From: Eutrema japonicum
Lineage: Eukaryota; Streptophyta; Magnoliopsida; Brassicales; Brassicaceae
Direction of reading: 5' to 3'
NCBI GenBank assembly: GCA_030161315.1
Contig: BSQW01000001.1
Span: forward strand, 45,991,076 to 46,055,075
DNA length: 64,000 nt
Made by a program: the position numbers and the translations under genes. Below, one piece after another: positions 1 through 12,110 of the stretch (its first letter is position 1; the number at the start of each line of letters is the position of its first letter). The notes beneath the pieces are model-generated. The model was given only the letters and a program-made list of their open reading frames with translations. It was not told where the DNA came from and did not search any database.

Positions 1-830
1 AATTAGAAAATGTTATTTATCGGAGTATAAAGAATTTATCTCTATAAACAAATATTAAATTTTTTAAGAGATTAATACGTTAAAATATCTAAAATACTTT
101 TTTGTTTGTATAAATAACAGTGCTGTCAAAAAAAAATTTGTAAATAGCGGATAAATCTAATATAATAATCGAAAAATTAGGTACCGCATTGAATAGGCAT
201 ACAGTAAAATCTAGATCTAAGAAAATATAGGGTATATTGCTTTATTGAAAAACAGATAACATGGGGGCTAAGGCTACATGGTAGAAAAATGACTAATGTT
301 TACGAAAAAAATGATAATAGAAATGAATTATATATGGATTAGTTAAGCAAAAGATTTGAAGATTTGGCTTTATCGAGTCGAAGTATGATAATACCCACAC
401 AAAAAATAAAAGATTGGGAAAAAGACAGTTTACGCAAAAATAATATTTTTTAATTAAGATTTAGATTTAGCAAGTGTTAACAAAAAAAACTTGAATAAAG
501 ATTTAGCAAGTGATGAGTTAAAAGAAGGTACAGAGAACAATGAGCTGTTACTGACAAAAGACAGTTTGGTTATGTCCCACCACACCTCCCAGATCACATT
601 GTGGACCTTGATAGTGACTTTTTTTTTCTTTTTCTTTTTGTGTATACTTAAATTACAAGAATGTCACATTTTGTGTTTCTTATTTATAAATAAGTCATTT
701 CTAATAAAATTGACGCTAAATAATATTTATATATTTTGGACCAAAACAAAAAGAAGATTTTATATATGAGAAAAATGTGGAATTCGAATTTCAACTCATA
801 ATTACCAATAAATCAGTTTAGATATGTTTT
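1..830. other. AT-rich intergenic DNA
   Basis: No convincing gene is visible. The short open frames are low-complexity and resemble no family I know. The sequence is AT-rich and carries many homopolymer runs, as is usual for Brassicaceae intergenic DNA. Confidence 0.5.
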
Positions 831-836
831 TATTTA

Positions 837-1216
837 TTAGTTTAGCTCTACTTATTTGTAAAATGTTTTTCTTTTCAAACTATTTTTTGTGCAATCATAC
901 AACACATGAGAAAATACAAAAACTAGAACACACAAAAATAACTAATTTTAGACTCATAATGTAGGTGGAAACCCATTTTCTCCATTTTTTTCTCTATTTT
1001 ACAGTAATTCTAAAATAGAATTGAGTTTTACTCAAATCTTACTCAACTTTTTACTCCAAAATAAAATAATAAATAAAAAAACAAAGAAAACATATTTGTT
1101 ATTTCATATTTAGAGTAATCCTATTAATTACTCAATATTGAAGTGAGAGATGGAGTGAGATTAAAGAAAATTTTGTTTTAAACTCTATTTTGGAGTGAGA
1201 GTTGGAGATGGTCTTA
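837..1216. repeat. Dispersed repeat with MITE-like end, copy 1
   Basis: This stretch matches 8219-8569 plus 11443-11480 at high identity. The second copy is split by a Helitron. The part from about 980 has the texture of a small non-autonomous DNA element: many 'ctctattttggag' type words and a right end reading TTGGAGATGGTC followed by TTA. The homology extends to the left of that element, so the repeated unit is larger than the MITE itself. Confidence 0.6.
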
Positions 1217-1299
1217 GTTCAGTAGTTAAGCATGTCAAGCGGGTCAAACCTGTCCAGCATGGATTAATTTTGTTTGACCCATTTTGACCTGTCCCGCTA

Positions 1300-1769
1300 A
1301 ATTTGTGCAAAATTTGTGCAACGGATTAATAAAATCAGTTGTTATTATATCCTCACGAAATCCCCCATCGCTGGAAACGAGGAGGAGGTTCGCCGGAACT
1401 TGGTGGTTGTTGATCCACGAATTGATCTCGGCTCTCAGTTGTTCTTCAGCTGCCTAAACAAACAAAGGAAACAAATATTACCAGAGGGAATCCCTAAAAC
1501 CCAATATCTTGAACCAAAATCTTGAGAACGCAAACCTGTTTCGCCTGCGACTCCACCTCGACGTATTTCACTCCGTTGGATTTCAACTCCTCCAACATCT
1601 CCTTCGCAGAACGTCCCTTGCATGCCACTCCGATTACCGTCACTTCACCATTGATGTCTAGTGTCTTTAAGAAACCCAAGATGTTGTACCTCACCGTCAT
1701 CGCATCAAGATCAAGCGGTACCATTGTGTTCTCCATATCCCAAGCGACGAGGGTCTTAATCCTCACCAT
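1300..1769 (-). pseudogene. NYN-domain (putative endonuclease) gene fragment
   Basis: Read on the minus strand, an ATG at 1769 opens a segment resembling the plant 'putative endonuclease or glycosyl hydrolase' NYN (PIN-like) family, with TLVAWDMENTMVP near the start and later KEMLEELKSNGVKYVEVE. A GT donor after the codon ending at 1536 and an AG acceptor before 1453 join it in frame to a second exon reading INSWINNHQVPANLLVSSD, where the family has its second conserved strand. No downstream exons are recognisable after about 1300, so this looks like a truncated copy. The family assignment comes from the motif pattern only. A short inverted copy of the second exon lies at 2003-2070. Confidence 0.5.
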
Positions 1770-1844
1770 GCTACATCACACACACACAAAAATTGTTATT
1801 TTTCTGGGTTTTAATCAGAAACACACAAAACCTTTTTAAAAAAT

Positions 1845-2330
1845 CACGACAAGACAAAAAAAAATGAAAAAGTCCCTCGCCGGAAAACTAGATTTTTCTC
1901 GGTTCCTTTTTTAATATATTTTTGCTAAATCGCAAGCTTCCGACTTTAACACTGAGTTTTGTAAATCGAAATCAACAAAAAAAACCTTAAAAAAGAAAAG
2001 GTGACGAACAGCTGAGAGCCGAGATCAATTCGTGGATCAACAACCACCAAGCTCCGGCGAACCTCCTCATTTTTTTTGTTTTGGGCTAAATCGCAAGTTG
2101 AAAACTTTAACATTGAGTTTTGTAAATAGAAGTGAACAAAAATGATGAAATCAAAAAAAAACGACAGACAAGAAAAACAAAGAAAAAGGTGGGAAAAACC
2201 CTCGCCGGAAACTGGGTTTTTTTCAGTTCCTTTTTTGTTTTTTTTGGCTAAATCGCAAGCTTCGACCTTTAACATTGAGTTTTGTAAATCGAAATCAACA
2301 AAAAAACCTTAAATGACGAAACCTCAAATG
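1845..2330. repeat. Three-unit direct repeat with inverted NYN exon piece
   Basis: Units beginning near 1921, 2085 and 2243 share 'gctaaatcgcaagctt' followed by 'taacattgagttttgtaaat'. They are spaced about 160 bp apart. Between the first two lies 2003-2070, which is the reverse complement of the exon at 1380-1453. The block is therefore a mixture of tandem and inverted duplication around a gene fragment. Confidence 0.65.
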
Positions 2331-2414
2331 AAACAAAGTTAAGAAAAATGAGCGACGGGAGAGAGAAGAGTTACTTTGCCGGCAAAAGAGAAACTTTTGT
2401 GGAGGATCTCAATT

Positions 2415-3398
2415 AGGCATGACCAAAATAGAACAGTAATCGTATTTCGAACCGTAACCGTACCGTTTTCAAACCGTAACCAGACTGTAACCGTGTCAGA
2501 CGGTTAAAAACCGTAACCGTTAACCGTAAAAATATATTAGTTATGGTTGAAAAAATTATTAACCATAACCGTTAATTAACTGTAACCGTATCAAAATCGT
2601 TGGTTAACTGTAAGGTTAAACCGTAAAATTTTAACCGTAACCGTTTTAAAAATAAAATTATATATACTAATAATTATAATTAGTTCTGTAAAATTAAAAA
2701 TCCAAAGAAAATTATATATAATCAATTTACCAATAGCAAATACAAATCTAACAAATAGAAATATTAATAACTTAAACGTGCTAGACTAATTAATATTTTT
2801 CTAAAAAATATAAAAAATATTTTAACAAAACAGTTTTATGAAGAAATATACTCCCTCTGTTTCACAATGTTTGATTTTCTGAATATTGCACATGAATTAA
2901 TAAGTAATAAATGCTCAATTATTTGTTGTTTTATTTCTATAAAATAGTTTATTATCTTCTTCTCGATTACATTTTTCTCTCACGTTCTTAACAAAAAATC
3001 ATCAATAATCATAAAAGATTTAAGCAAAACAAGAAAAAATACATAGAAAAACAAAGGAAAAATATAAACAAACCAACAAAAAATTAGAAAAAGAATATTA
3101 AAAAAACTTGGGAACATAGTGGTCATCGTCATTCGTCAAAATAGATAATTTTTATTTTTTATTATTCTAGTTTATAAAATTTATAATTATTTAATTATAA
3201 ATCATAACATTAACCATTTATTGTCATCAGGTAAACATAACCGTATCTAACCGTAACAGTATTAACCGGACTCGTATTTAACCGTAACCGTTTTAACCGT
3301 ATATTAAACGGTTAAGGTTAAGGTTAAAAAAAATTATAACCGTAACCGATGGTTAAATAAACTTAACCGCATTAACCGTAACTGTGGTCATGGTTAAT
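2415..3398. repeat. AACCGT-rich putative DNA transposon remnant
   Basis: The words AACCGT/ACGGTT recur many times at both ends (2440-2640 and 3235-3390). The outer borders read CATGACCA on the left and TGGTCATG on the right, which is a short inverted pair. The centre is AT-rich with no coding potential. This arrangement, subterminal repeats facing a non-coding core, is typical of non-autonomous DNA transposons. The superfamily cannot be assigned by eye. Confidence 0.45.
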
Positions 3399-3859
3399 CT
3401 CAATTTTTTTCGTTATTCTTGTCTTTTAAGAGACTGAAGATAACTTAACTCTAGTTGGTTATTAAACCACGGTGGTTAAATCTTTGTTCCTAGTTAGTGT
3501 GAGACTGAGAGTATAAGGGTAAGAGACTGAAGTTAAGTTTACTCCAGTTAGTTATAAACCACGGTTAAATCTTACAATTTTTCAAGATCTCTTTGAATGT
3601 AATGCTCGACAAAGTTTCACGATTTCCTTGAGTAAAATCTTTTCTTTGAAGTTAACAAAAACGTTGTACCACATCTCATTCCATGTTGAAATCTTACAAA
3701 TACACAAACGCAGCATAAAGAAAAACCAACACTTAATGTAGCTAATCATCATACGAGTGTAAAATTAGATCAAGAAACAATTACTACCAAAGAGTTTGAT
3801 AAAAGATGGGCAAAGGAAACAAAAAAAAATTTTGTTCTTTTCTTCTCCTAATGAAGCAG

Positions 3860-4137
3860 CTAAAGCACTAAATTTTCCTCTAAGTATAAGGGGCAGGAGG
3901 AGATAAAGAGCATTTTCAAAGCTTCGTATATCATGAAGGTGATGCTAACGCCAGGAACCACTTTGTAATAATACTCAGGCAATAATCCTCTGTAAGCCCT
4001 CTGATGCCTTCTGTCTTGAATATGTGTTTGAATGTTCCTAAGAGCCCCGTGTTGTACACTTTCGCTCTTCCACCAGCTCCTTCTACTTGCATTCTTCTTC
4101 TCACAAGATCCAATGGGGATGTAGCTACAGAGTTATG
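3860..4137 (-). pseudogene. Mitochondrial carrier family fragment
   Basis: The minus strand encodes the last part of a mitochondrial substrate carrier. The signature PLDLVRRRMQVEGAGG (the Px[DE]xx[KR]x[KR] carrier motif) is followed by YNTGLLGTFKHIFKTEG. A one-base deletion just after EGIRGL shifts the frame. The continuation in the new frame (PEYYYKVVPGVSITFM) is still recognisable and ends at a TAG at 3860-3862. Only the third carrier repeat is present, with no upstream exons, so this is a broken fragment. It cannot be functional, because three repeats are needed for a carrier. Confidence 0.75.
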
Positions 4138-5150
4138 GGAATCGGAAAATTTGTCAACTGATACATATAGTAAGACGCAGATATCTCTCTAGGTTTTGGA
4201 TCCGCGCGTAGCCCGGATTTGTTTTTAATATATTTTTGATAAAAATACATCTTTCAGCACTAATGACCAAAGATTTAGACTGCCACATTTACGTAAACTA
4301 AAAATATACTATTACCTTTTTACTCCTTTTCCGTTTCTAATGCACTGGCACGAACTCCGGTAGAGACATATCTCTTGTGTTATATCCCCAAGTAACTGCG
4401 TAATAACATCAATCCTAATTACGCTCTCAGAACCAATAAGTTGCCAATAAGTTGGACTTGTAACCTTATGGTAGATACTAAATACCAAAAAACACCATCT
4501 CCAAATCTGAATCTGAACTTACACGTCATACTATTAAAATATGCATCTACACATATTACGTAGAAGTGATTCATACTTGTGTTATTTTGTGTAGAAACTA
4601 ATAAAATATGTTTTCCTTGGAAAGATAAGTGATCAAAGCTAACTGTGCAAACAAATAATAATTGGTTTGATAGTCAGAGTTAAAAGCTGTAACCCGGTTT
4701 GCAGAACAGTATATTAGAACATCTAATTTTATGAGATTAACCCCAACTGGCAACTAAGTCACCAACATGGCTAAACAACGAAAACTAAAGTCAACTTGGA
4801 GAATTTAACCTTACCTTTCTTTTTGTTTCAAAGCTGATTTCTTAAAAGGCATCTCTAATTTGACTTTGCAATCATCATAATTTTAGTAGTTTTTGCAGGT
4901 TCTGGTACTTCTTCAAACCTATTGACATAAAATCTCTAGCATAAAACTCATGAGTCGTCTTACATCCAAACTTTCATAAGCATTTAAATTGATATATCTA
5001 TGGTGAAAGCTAAGACATATAATACCTTTATAATTTTTCCATTATGATTGGCATGTTGATGTTATCCGCCTGAAACATATTAGGGACAAAAGGAAAATGG
5101 CAAGTACTAGTCATTGTTCTGAGGTCTACTCCATATCCAAAGTCAGTAAA
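4138..5150. other. Intergenic DNA with a Helitron-like terminus
   Basis: At 4190-4225 the sequence CTAGGTTTTGGATCCGCGCG followed by a complementary GC-rich stretch resembles the reverse complement of a Helitron 3' end (hairpin plus CTAG). The base before CTAG is T rather than the expected A, and no partner terminus was found. The rest holds no recognisable gene. Confidence 0.3.
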
Positions 5151-5159
5151 TCCAAAACC

Positions 5160-5940
5160 ATGCTATCTACTCCACATCTGGGGTCTAATTGAACTCAATG
5201 GTAAACTCCAAAAAAAATGGGAATCTCAAAAACTTGCCTCTGATCGACTCCTCACCACGGTAGTATCTAGAGGCTTATAAGGATGACAAATCAATGCACG
5301 ACGCATCATGTCTTGATGATTGAGAAAGTCCCACTCCTGCTTGACACCAAATGACAATAAGGTAAGTTGTGAAAGGGGTCTAGTTGAACGCAATTGTAGA
5401 TTCCAAAAATGAGAAATCTCAACTTGAGAGAGATTTAAAACTTGCCTTTGATCGACCCCATACCAAGTTATCAGGGTTAGTACGATCCACATTTTTACTA
5501 CTAGCCCATAAGTCCGACTCCTGCTTGACAATGAAATGCACATCAGGGGAAACATGTGGTAAGACGACATTAAATGAAAAGCCCAGCTCGCTGAAAAGAA
5601 GACAGACCTCAGAGATTCGCGGAATATTTCCTTATCTCGGAGCGATTTCCGGAAACATTCATTTTCCTGAAGGAACTAGGAAAATGAAGTTTTCCAATCC
5701 AAAACCGACATCAGATCTTATAAATAGAGAAGTCATCGCCTCATAATCATGGATTCACGATCAGAAGAGAGACAGAAGACACAGCGAGCTTCGACATTCG
5801 AATTGAACCTTTGTTTCTTTGTTTTCTCTAAGTCCTTTTTGCCGACCTTACTCCGTTGTAACGTTACCGAGCTTAATTCAATAAACGAGATTCCGAGCAA
5901 AGTTCACTGTTTTACCCTTGTGTGATTTCTATAATCAAGA
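5160..5940 (+). repeat. LTR-like sequence, possibly a solo LTR
   Basis: The block has a TATA-like TATAAATAG near 5720, an ATTCAATAAA polyadenylation-like word near 5876, and an end reading TAATCA. Together these resemble the promoter, R and U5 parts of a plant LTR. Its first part holds two degenerate copies of a roughly 170-bp unit (compare 'gggtctaattgaactcaatgg' with 'gggtctagttgaacgcaattg', and two 'actcctgcttgaca' words). No matching second LTR or clean target duplication was seen. Confidence 0.4.
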
Positions 5941-5942
5941 GT

Positions 5943-7935
5943 AAGTGCATAAAATAGTTGGATGATATGGACAAATCGAACTAATAAAATAAAAAATAAA
6001 ATGTAAAGAAGAAAATCAGGTTAATCATTTTTGGGGGTGGAGCCTTATCTTTTTTTATTTTTTTCACTGGAAATATATTGATCATTGATTCTGAAAAGAT
6101 TACAAGTCACAGGAGGAACCGAGATTAATATACAAAGAGAACAATGCTCTTTCCCGAACCTACAACACAACGAGGTTGGGACTTTACGATGATACATTGA
6201 TACTACCATTCAGGGCTTTGTGATTTCAAGTCGTACGAAGACCACCAAAAGGAATTCCCGCACATAAAAGTAAATACATAAAAGCAAAAACCGGACCAAC
6301 ATCGGAGCTATGGAAGCCTCACTCTGTTGGCCGGAACAACAGTAAACAAACGGTGGGCTTCTTTTAGAGAGAAGGGAGAGAAAAGAAGAGAGAGAAAGTT
6401 TTTCATCTAGTAACAGGAGAACGTTTTGGGGGTTAATGGCACCAATTTAGGAGTATCAAGATGGAGTACGTTTAGGGATTCAATTACAGAGTGATTATCT
6501 CATGTATTAACTCTAATATTGTGTAGTTTAGGGAAATAGCCTTTATTGATTGTAATATATATAGATGTACGATTGTATCAAGGAAATAAAGAAATGGATA
6601 CACATTCTTCTTCTACTTTGATCATTCGTTTCATGGTATCGGAGCCTTATCACACGATCCATCTGTGAAATTTGAAAGAGTCTCAATTTACCACTACTAT
6701 TGCTTTTTCTCCGATTGGACTTTTATTTCACGATCTGTTTTATTCCTTTTCCTCTGTTTTTTTTTTCTTTTCCCTGGAGTCGGTTATTGGGTGTACGGTA
6801 ATAATCGTAGCCGTTGCTTGTGGAGTTATTTGAGTTATACGGTTGTGATTAAACCTTATCAGGAGATCTAAATCGAACTGTACAACTTTTGTCAAAGTCA
6901 TAGATTCGGTCTCTCTCTCTCTAGTCTCTGTCTACTCTACTCGACTACATTGCCACGTGGCTTCCATTAAAAGAAAAAGATAATAAAAACGCGAGATCTA
7001 CCAAACACTGTTGTGTTTTGCAGTATGAAACACAAACGCTATTTGTGCTTCCAAACCCTACGAAGAGCAGTGTCGGTGTTTTTGGCATCTTGCAACGCTC
7101 GTTTTGCTTTTACAAAAGTAGTAATTACTACCTAAACAGGGTTTGTGATTGATAGCACAATTTGAAGTAGTAAGAGGTGTTCGAAAGATGTAAAACAAAG
7201 AAAAAGAGGTGTTCAAGATTTGGACCGCTTTTTTTCAATCACTAAATGAAGTAACGAAACAAAACGTTTATGGACAACCTAACAAAATACAATTTCCGAC
7301 CATCAATTTATATACTCCATTTGTTCCATTATATAATTTAGAAAAATTAAAATCTTAAAGTTTAAGTAAAACACAAATTCTACTTCTTTTCGGCATTTTT
7401 TTATAACAAAAACATTATTTGGTATCTAACTGGAAATAAAACAGCTAATAAAAATATATTAAATAATATAAGTGGTCACAAAAATATCTTATTAAATTAA
7501 ATTTTATATAGAAACTTGAAAAAAATCAATTACATGAAAAAAAATATTCTTACAACATTTTACACAAAAATACAGTATTTACCAAACATAAATGGTTGAA
7601 TTTTTCATTTTAAATGTATTTTTGTGTATTACTAAACGAAAACATCATTTATCATCTATCTAAACATAATTTAACTAAAAACAATATACAAAATACAAAT
7701 GGTAAAAGAAAATAAAAATGATTAATTTTAAGTTAAAAGTTAAAAAAATATTATATAGATTGAAATATTATATAGTTTGAAAAATATTATATAGTGACGA
7801 GGAAAGAATATAATTTAAACAACGGGCTGATTAAAGAAGGGTGAGTTTAAAATGGAGAGATTAAGGAACCGTGATTAAGGTTGTATGTCAGTCTTTTGTC
7901 TGCATATTAGTGGATGAAGGAAGATTGAAATGTGA
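5943..7935. repeat. Segmental duplication copy A
   Basis: Starting at 'gtaagtgcat', this block is collinear with 14009-15450 at high identity, apart from separate insertions and deletions. It includes the shared stretch coding-like for VGYWVYGNNRSRC (6780-6830), which is open in both copies but too short to call a gene. Copy A carries an insertion at 6051-6641. It preserves at 7907-7909 the empty TTA site that is occupied by a MITE in copy B. Confidence 0.8.
6051..6641. mobile_element. Inserted sequence with 10-bp target duplication
   Basis: Comparison with copy B (14091-14110) shows that this stretch is absent there. It is bracketed by two copies of GAGCCTTATC, which occurs once in copy B. 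The left border is T-rich (TTTTTTTATTTTTTT), which could be an A-tail read in reverse. The right border reads TTCATGGTATCG, resembling an LTR end (CA) plus the start of a Met-tRNA primer-binding site. It may be a retroposed LTR-retrotransposon transcript or another retroposon. No coding sequence was recognised. Confidence 0.55.
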
Positions 7936-8218
7936 GAGAGAACGGACCAATCAACAACTAGCGGTACGGGAGCCTCTTCGGATAGCCAGAAAAGCCGCCT
8001 TTGACCGCCATTCCCGATTTTGCAAAAACTACAAGAACCATCTCCCACGGAAGTGAAGTTAGACGCCAAAATAAATTCGCCGCCTATATTCAACATCGAG
8101 TCAACACCATATCTTTTAACGGAGTCATCCCCTACTAAACTTTGATCCGCTCTAAGAATTGTCATACGAATCCCGGAAATTACAAAGTTAGACGCCAAAA
8201 CATATATGTTTTTTTTAT

Positions 8219-8569
8219 TAGTTTAACTCTACTTATTTGTAATACGTTTTTCTTTTCAAACTATTTTTTGTGCAATCATACAACACATGCGAGAATAGAA
8301 AACTAGAACACGAAGAAATAGCGAATTTTAGACTCATAATGTATGTGGAAGTCCCCTTAGAGCATCTCCAAACCTATTACTCTTTTTTTTGTTTTACTTC
8401 ATTTTAGAGTAATTCCAAAATAGAATTGAGTTTTATTCAAACCACACTTTTTTACTCCAAAATAGATTGATAAATAAAAAAAGAATAAACCTATTTATTA
8501 CTTCATATTTAGATTAATCATATTAATTAATTCATTTTGAAGTAAGACATGGAGTGGAATTGAAGAGAA
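8219..8569. repeat. Dispersed repeat copy 2, left half
   Basis: It matches 837-1170. Its continuation lies at 11443-11500, on the other side of the Helitron at 8570-11442, so the two halves together represent the pre-insertion repeat. The MITE-like boundary TTA-GAGCATCTCCAAAC is visible at about 8357-8372. Confidence 0.7.
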
Positions 8570-11442
8570 CTAGGTAAATACCCGCGCTATGCCGCGAGGC
8601 TTGTTTGAATTATTTATTTAGTTTTCATTGATTTAATATATTATTTAATATGATAAATTTTTAATAGTTTTTACAAGAAATATATTTTTTTCCTAGATAA
8701 AAAAATCCTAATAGGTACACCATAAAATATTTTTGTAACCAAATACTATTATTCTAATTTCATCGTATTATATAACCTCGTTTGTCACCGGATGTTGACA
8801 AAATTGTAAATATTTTGAAATTGAAAGCTTCATTACTACAATATCATCAACACAAAGCTCTTTATTAAAAGAGATAATTTGCTGAATGAGTGGTTTTTTA
8901 ATTTTAAGTTCATTGTAGAAATGGGACATATACAATGATAAATAAATACTCATATACATACATTTATATGATTTTTTCGATGATACTTTTGAGTCAAACA
9001 ATTAGGGACAAGCAAATATAAATATCAATTTATCAAACCTTATGTAAGAACATAAGAAGGGTTTTTTTAGAAAACATGTCCCCCTTTCCAAGTTAGGTTT
9101 ACAGTTTGTCATTAATGTTTGTTATTCAGCACTTTAAAATTTGACGCCTTCTCCAAAGCTTCAAATTATGATCATGATGCGTCCACAAATGTATCTAGAA
9201 ACTTATTCAGTTAGGCTTTTCAGCTCTGTAAAGATATTTCCACTTCTTGTTGTTGCCGTATGATAACATAATCTCTAAGGCTCTTAACTTTTGAGCCTCT
9301 GACTTCTTAGATAGAACAGAGTTCCATTCATGTAATTTCTCCCATGGATTCAATAATGTGACTTTGGAATACATCATTGGAAGCTTATGAATTGAGAGAT
9401 GACAATTTAGAAAACCAAACCGAAGATCAAACGTGCATAAGAAAATCAAAACGAAGAATTCCAGTAAACGGAAAAAATAATTAATAAAAAGAAAGATTAC
9501 ACAAAAGTCTTGTCACGGATGCTCAACAAATGTCAAAAAGTCTTTTCCGGTCTGTAGCTAATAAGGTTGATACTGTGATTCTCACCGAAGCTACTTCATT
9601 TGATCTCAGACTAAGTTACATCAAAATATCATACAGCACATAAAGATATAACAAACATGAATAATCAAAATGAACTCAACATCCATCCTATTTTAAATAT
9701 GACAAAAACTAATAAACATATGGGACTGGGCTTCCTTACTCATCAAGTCAAAGTTGAGCCGTTTGTCCTTAAGCCTATCTTTCACAACCCGAAATCTTAT
9801 ATGCTATCCAAACCTATAAATAACCAAACATTCCTATAAAAAGGAAAAAGAACTTGAAGTCAGAACGCAATGCTAGGCTTTTTCTTTCCTCCTCAAAACC
9901 AGCAGCTCAAGTTATCCGTGAGATTCAACAGGTTAATCGAAGTGAGCACGCCAACTTTGACCAACCTACAACGCAAGGTCTATCCCAACAAACTCAATCT
10001 AAAGAATCTTAGATCTCTACATGGTTCCGGTACATCCAATGGTCTCCCTCTCTCGCCAAATCGATTGATTGATTAGTCTTACTATATCTTCCATTTGCCT
10101 ATAACGTGGGTCTCTCTTTCCTAGTTGCTATGTATTCTTGTTCACATTCCTCTCTACTTGTTGCAAGATCCTTTTACATTTTTACTTGTAAGCTCTAAAT
10201 GGTATCTATGTAAGGGAATAACAAAAAGGAAATAAGATAAATTTTACGTACTCTTAATGCTATTTGACATACTTGATTAACTGTGAAACAAGCTTGCATG
10301 ATTTCTAAATCTCAAGATTAGATCGAAAATGGGCATCAATCATGCAAAATAACATTACAATATATATCATTCATACACTTAGAAGTCTACTGTGTGAATA
10401 TCTCACAATAGATGCTTTCCAATCTTGCAAAGGAAACCAACAAAATTACACGAAATATGTGTTATGCAAGTCCTTACTTTGAGCATTTGAAGCAAAGTGA
10501 GGAAGCCTATGCATGAAGTCCTTTCAATATCCCTTGTAAATATTTCAAAATCTAATCATGCTAATGATGTCTATTGTTTATCATTTTGTTCTTCACTCTG
10601 AAAAATAAAATTTCTGAAAGGTTTGCCACAATCTGCAAAAAGAAGAAGAAGTTGAAGACAAAATATCACAATCAAACTGAAAGGTATGACAAATTAAATC
10701 CAAAAAGAGGATCAAATCACATTTTGACATTCCAAACCTATATAACGAACAATGTATTCATTCTATATTTAAATGAAAACCGTTACCCAAAAAAGAAAGC
10801 AATAAAAACTTAAATTTATAAGTTTACCTAATCATGTAGGACTCGCTAGTTCGTCCCAAACGTAGTGCTATATAGTAGATGGAAGGTCCAAGCGTCTAAA
10901 GCTTCGACATATAAACCACGAATATGATGAATTAAACATGAATTAAAAGCTTGACCATTTGAAAGGAAAGAGTTGGCGGAGAGTGGAAGTTACGCGTGAA
11001 GGAAAGAGTTAACAACGATCTAGGTGTTGAGACAGAAAGAAAGAGAGGAGAACATGTAGACGTGAATGATGGTGGTGGCATAGCTGTTTAAAGTTGGGTG
11101 CTACGATGGCTGATTTTGTAAACGGATCTATAAAATAGATTTTAAACTGAGATAGAAAACAAAAGCCAAACTCTTTGAAGAGTGACTGTCAACTTTTTTG
11201 TTTAATTAATGTGAAGGAGAGAGGGAGAGTCGTTCTAGGACTTTAGTAAGAGGAAAAAATCACAATTTTCTAGCTTACGTGGATAACTTATTCCAAAGAT
11301 TGCTATCAATTCATTAAGGTGATGTGTCAAAACTAAAATGTTCTGATTGGTCTTTCATTTTGAATTTTTTTGATGAGGTGTCAGCTTTTTAGAGTTCAAA
11401 AAGGATGACGTGTCAGAGACACTTGTGTTATTATAGTATTGA
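8570..11442 (-). mobile_element. Non-autonomous Helitron, 2.9 kb
   Basis: Read on the minus strand, the element starts TCAATACTATAATAACACAA at 11442 and ends CTAG at 8570. A GC-rich hairpin (around 8580-8602) lies just inside the 3' end, which is the Helitron terminal structure. It sits between A (8569) and T (11443), the canonical A/T target. The flanks rejoin to match the uninterrupted repeat at 1150-1216, so both borders are independently supported. No Rep or helicase motif was found, so it must have depended on another element. Short open frames inside (for example 9207-9449 minus) are unassigned. Confidence 0.85.
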
Positions 11443-11500
11443 TTTTGCTTTAAATTCTATTTTGTAATGGAGTTGGCGATGATCTTAGTCCAATAATTGA
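11443..11500. repeat. Dispersed repeat copy 2, right half
   Basis: The words 'tttaaattctattttg' and 'gagttggcgatgatctta' match 1175-1216. They continue the repeat interrupted by the Helitron. Confidence 0.65.
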
Positions 11501-11806
11501 CCAAATAGTTTATTAATGTTTTTACACCAGAAGATCTTGGTTTCGATTCTCATATAATGCAATTTCTACAAATTAATGGAGGCATGTTTATAAGAAATTT
11601 CTAGCGTAATTCAAGTATAGCCGTTCATCGTGTCGTTGATAATTAAAACTTATATAGCGAAGAGAATTGTCCGTTGTTAAATTGTCTTGTAATTATTTTT
11701 ATAATTTGTTCGTAAATATTAAAAAAAACTCATAATAACTATAGTCTCTCAAAGAGAAATCTTCAGCACTTCTACTATAAATCTTCAGCACTTATAATTT
11801 GTCCAC

Positions 11807-12110
11807 ATGGGCGTGGTCGAGTGGTAGTGGGGAGGTGGGATTGTTCCACCAACGGGGAACCCGGGTTCGATTCCCCCTCTGCGTTGGTGCTCGAAACATT
11901 AATCACGACCATGTGTGGAAGCTGGCACTGGGCTTCGGCCCAGTTGAAAACCCGTGAGGAGACTTTGTCAGTTGGGCCAACTCACTCTAGGCAATAGTCG
12001 GAAGGCGCGAAGTCTTACTGGTTTGGCATGTGGTAGCCAGTCCCTATCTCCCATGTAGGATGTCGACCGGACAGCCTAGGTTATCAAAAAAAAAACAAAA
12101 AAAAACAAAT
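11807..12110 (+). mobile_element. tRNA-derived SINE
   Basis: The 5' part holds RNA polymerase III promoter boxes: an A box like TGGTCGAGTGGTAG (11814-11827) and a B box GGTTCGATTCC (11864-11874). These are followed by about 200 bp of tRNA-unrelated body and a 3' A-rich tail interrupted by C (12085-12108). This is the standard layout of a plant SINE. A clear target-site duplication was not found. The tRNA-like head does not fold as a complete tRNA gene, so a functional tRNA is unlikely. Confidence 0.8.

Noticed and set aside
2849..2870. Stowaway MITE
   Set aside because: ACTCCCTCTGTTTCACAATG resembles a Stowaway end, but no matching right end was found.
7875..8198. 107-codon minus-strand gene
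   Set aside because: There is no family resemblance and it straddles the end of a duplicated non-genic segment.
11807..11890. tRNA gene
   Set aside because: A and B boxes are present, but the head lacks a full cloverleaf and is followed by a conserved body and A-tail, so it is a SINE.
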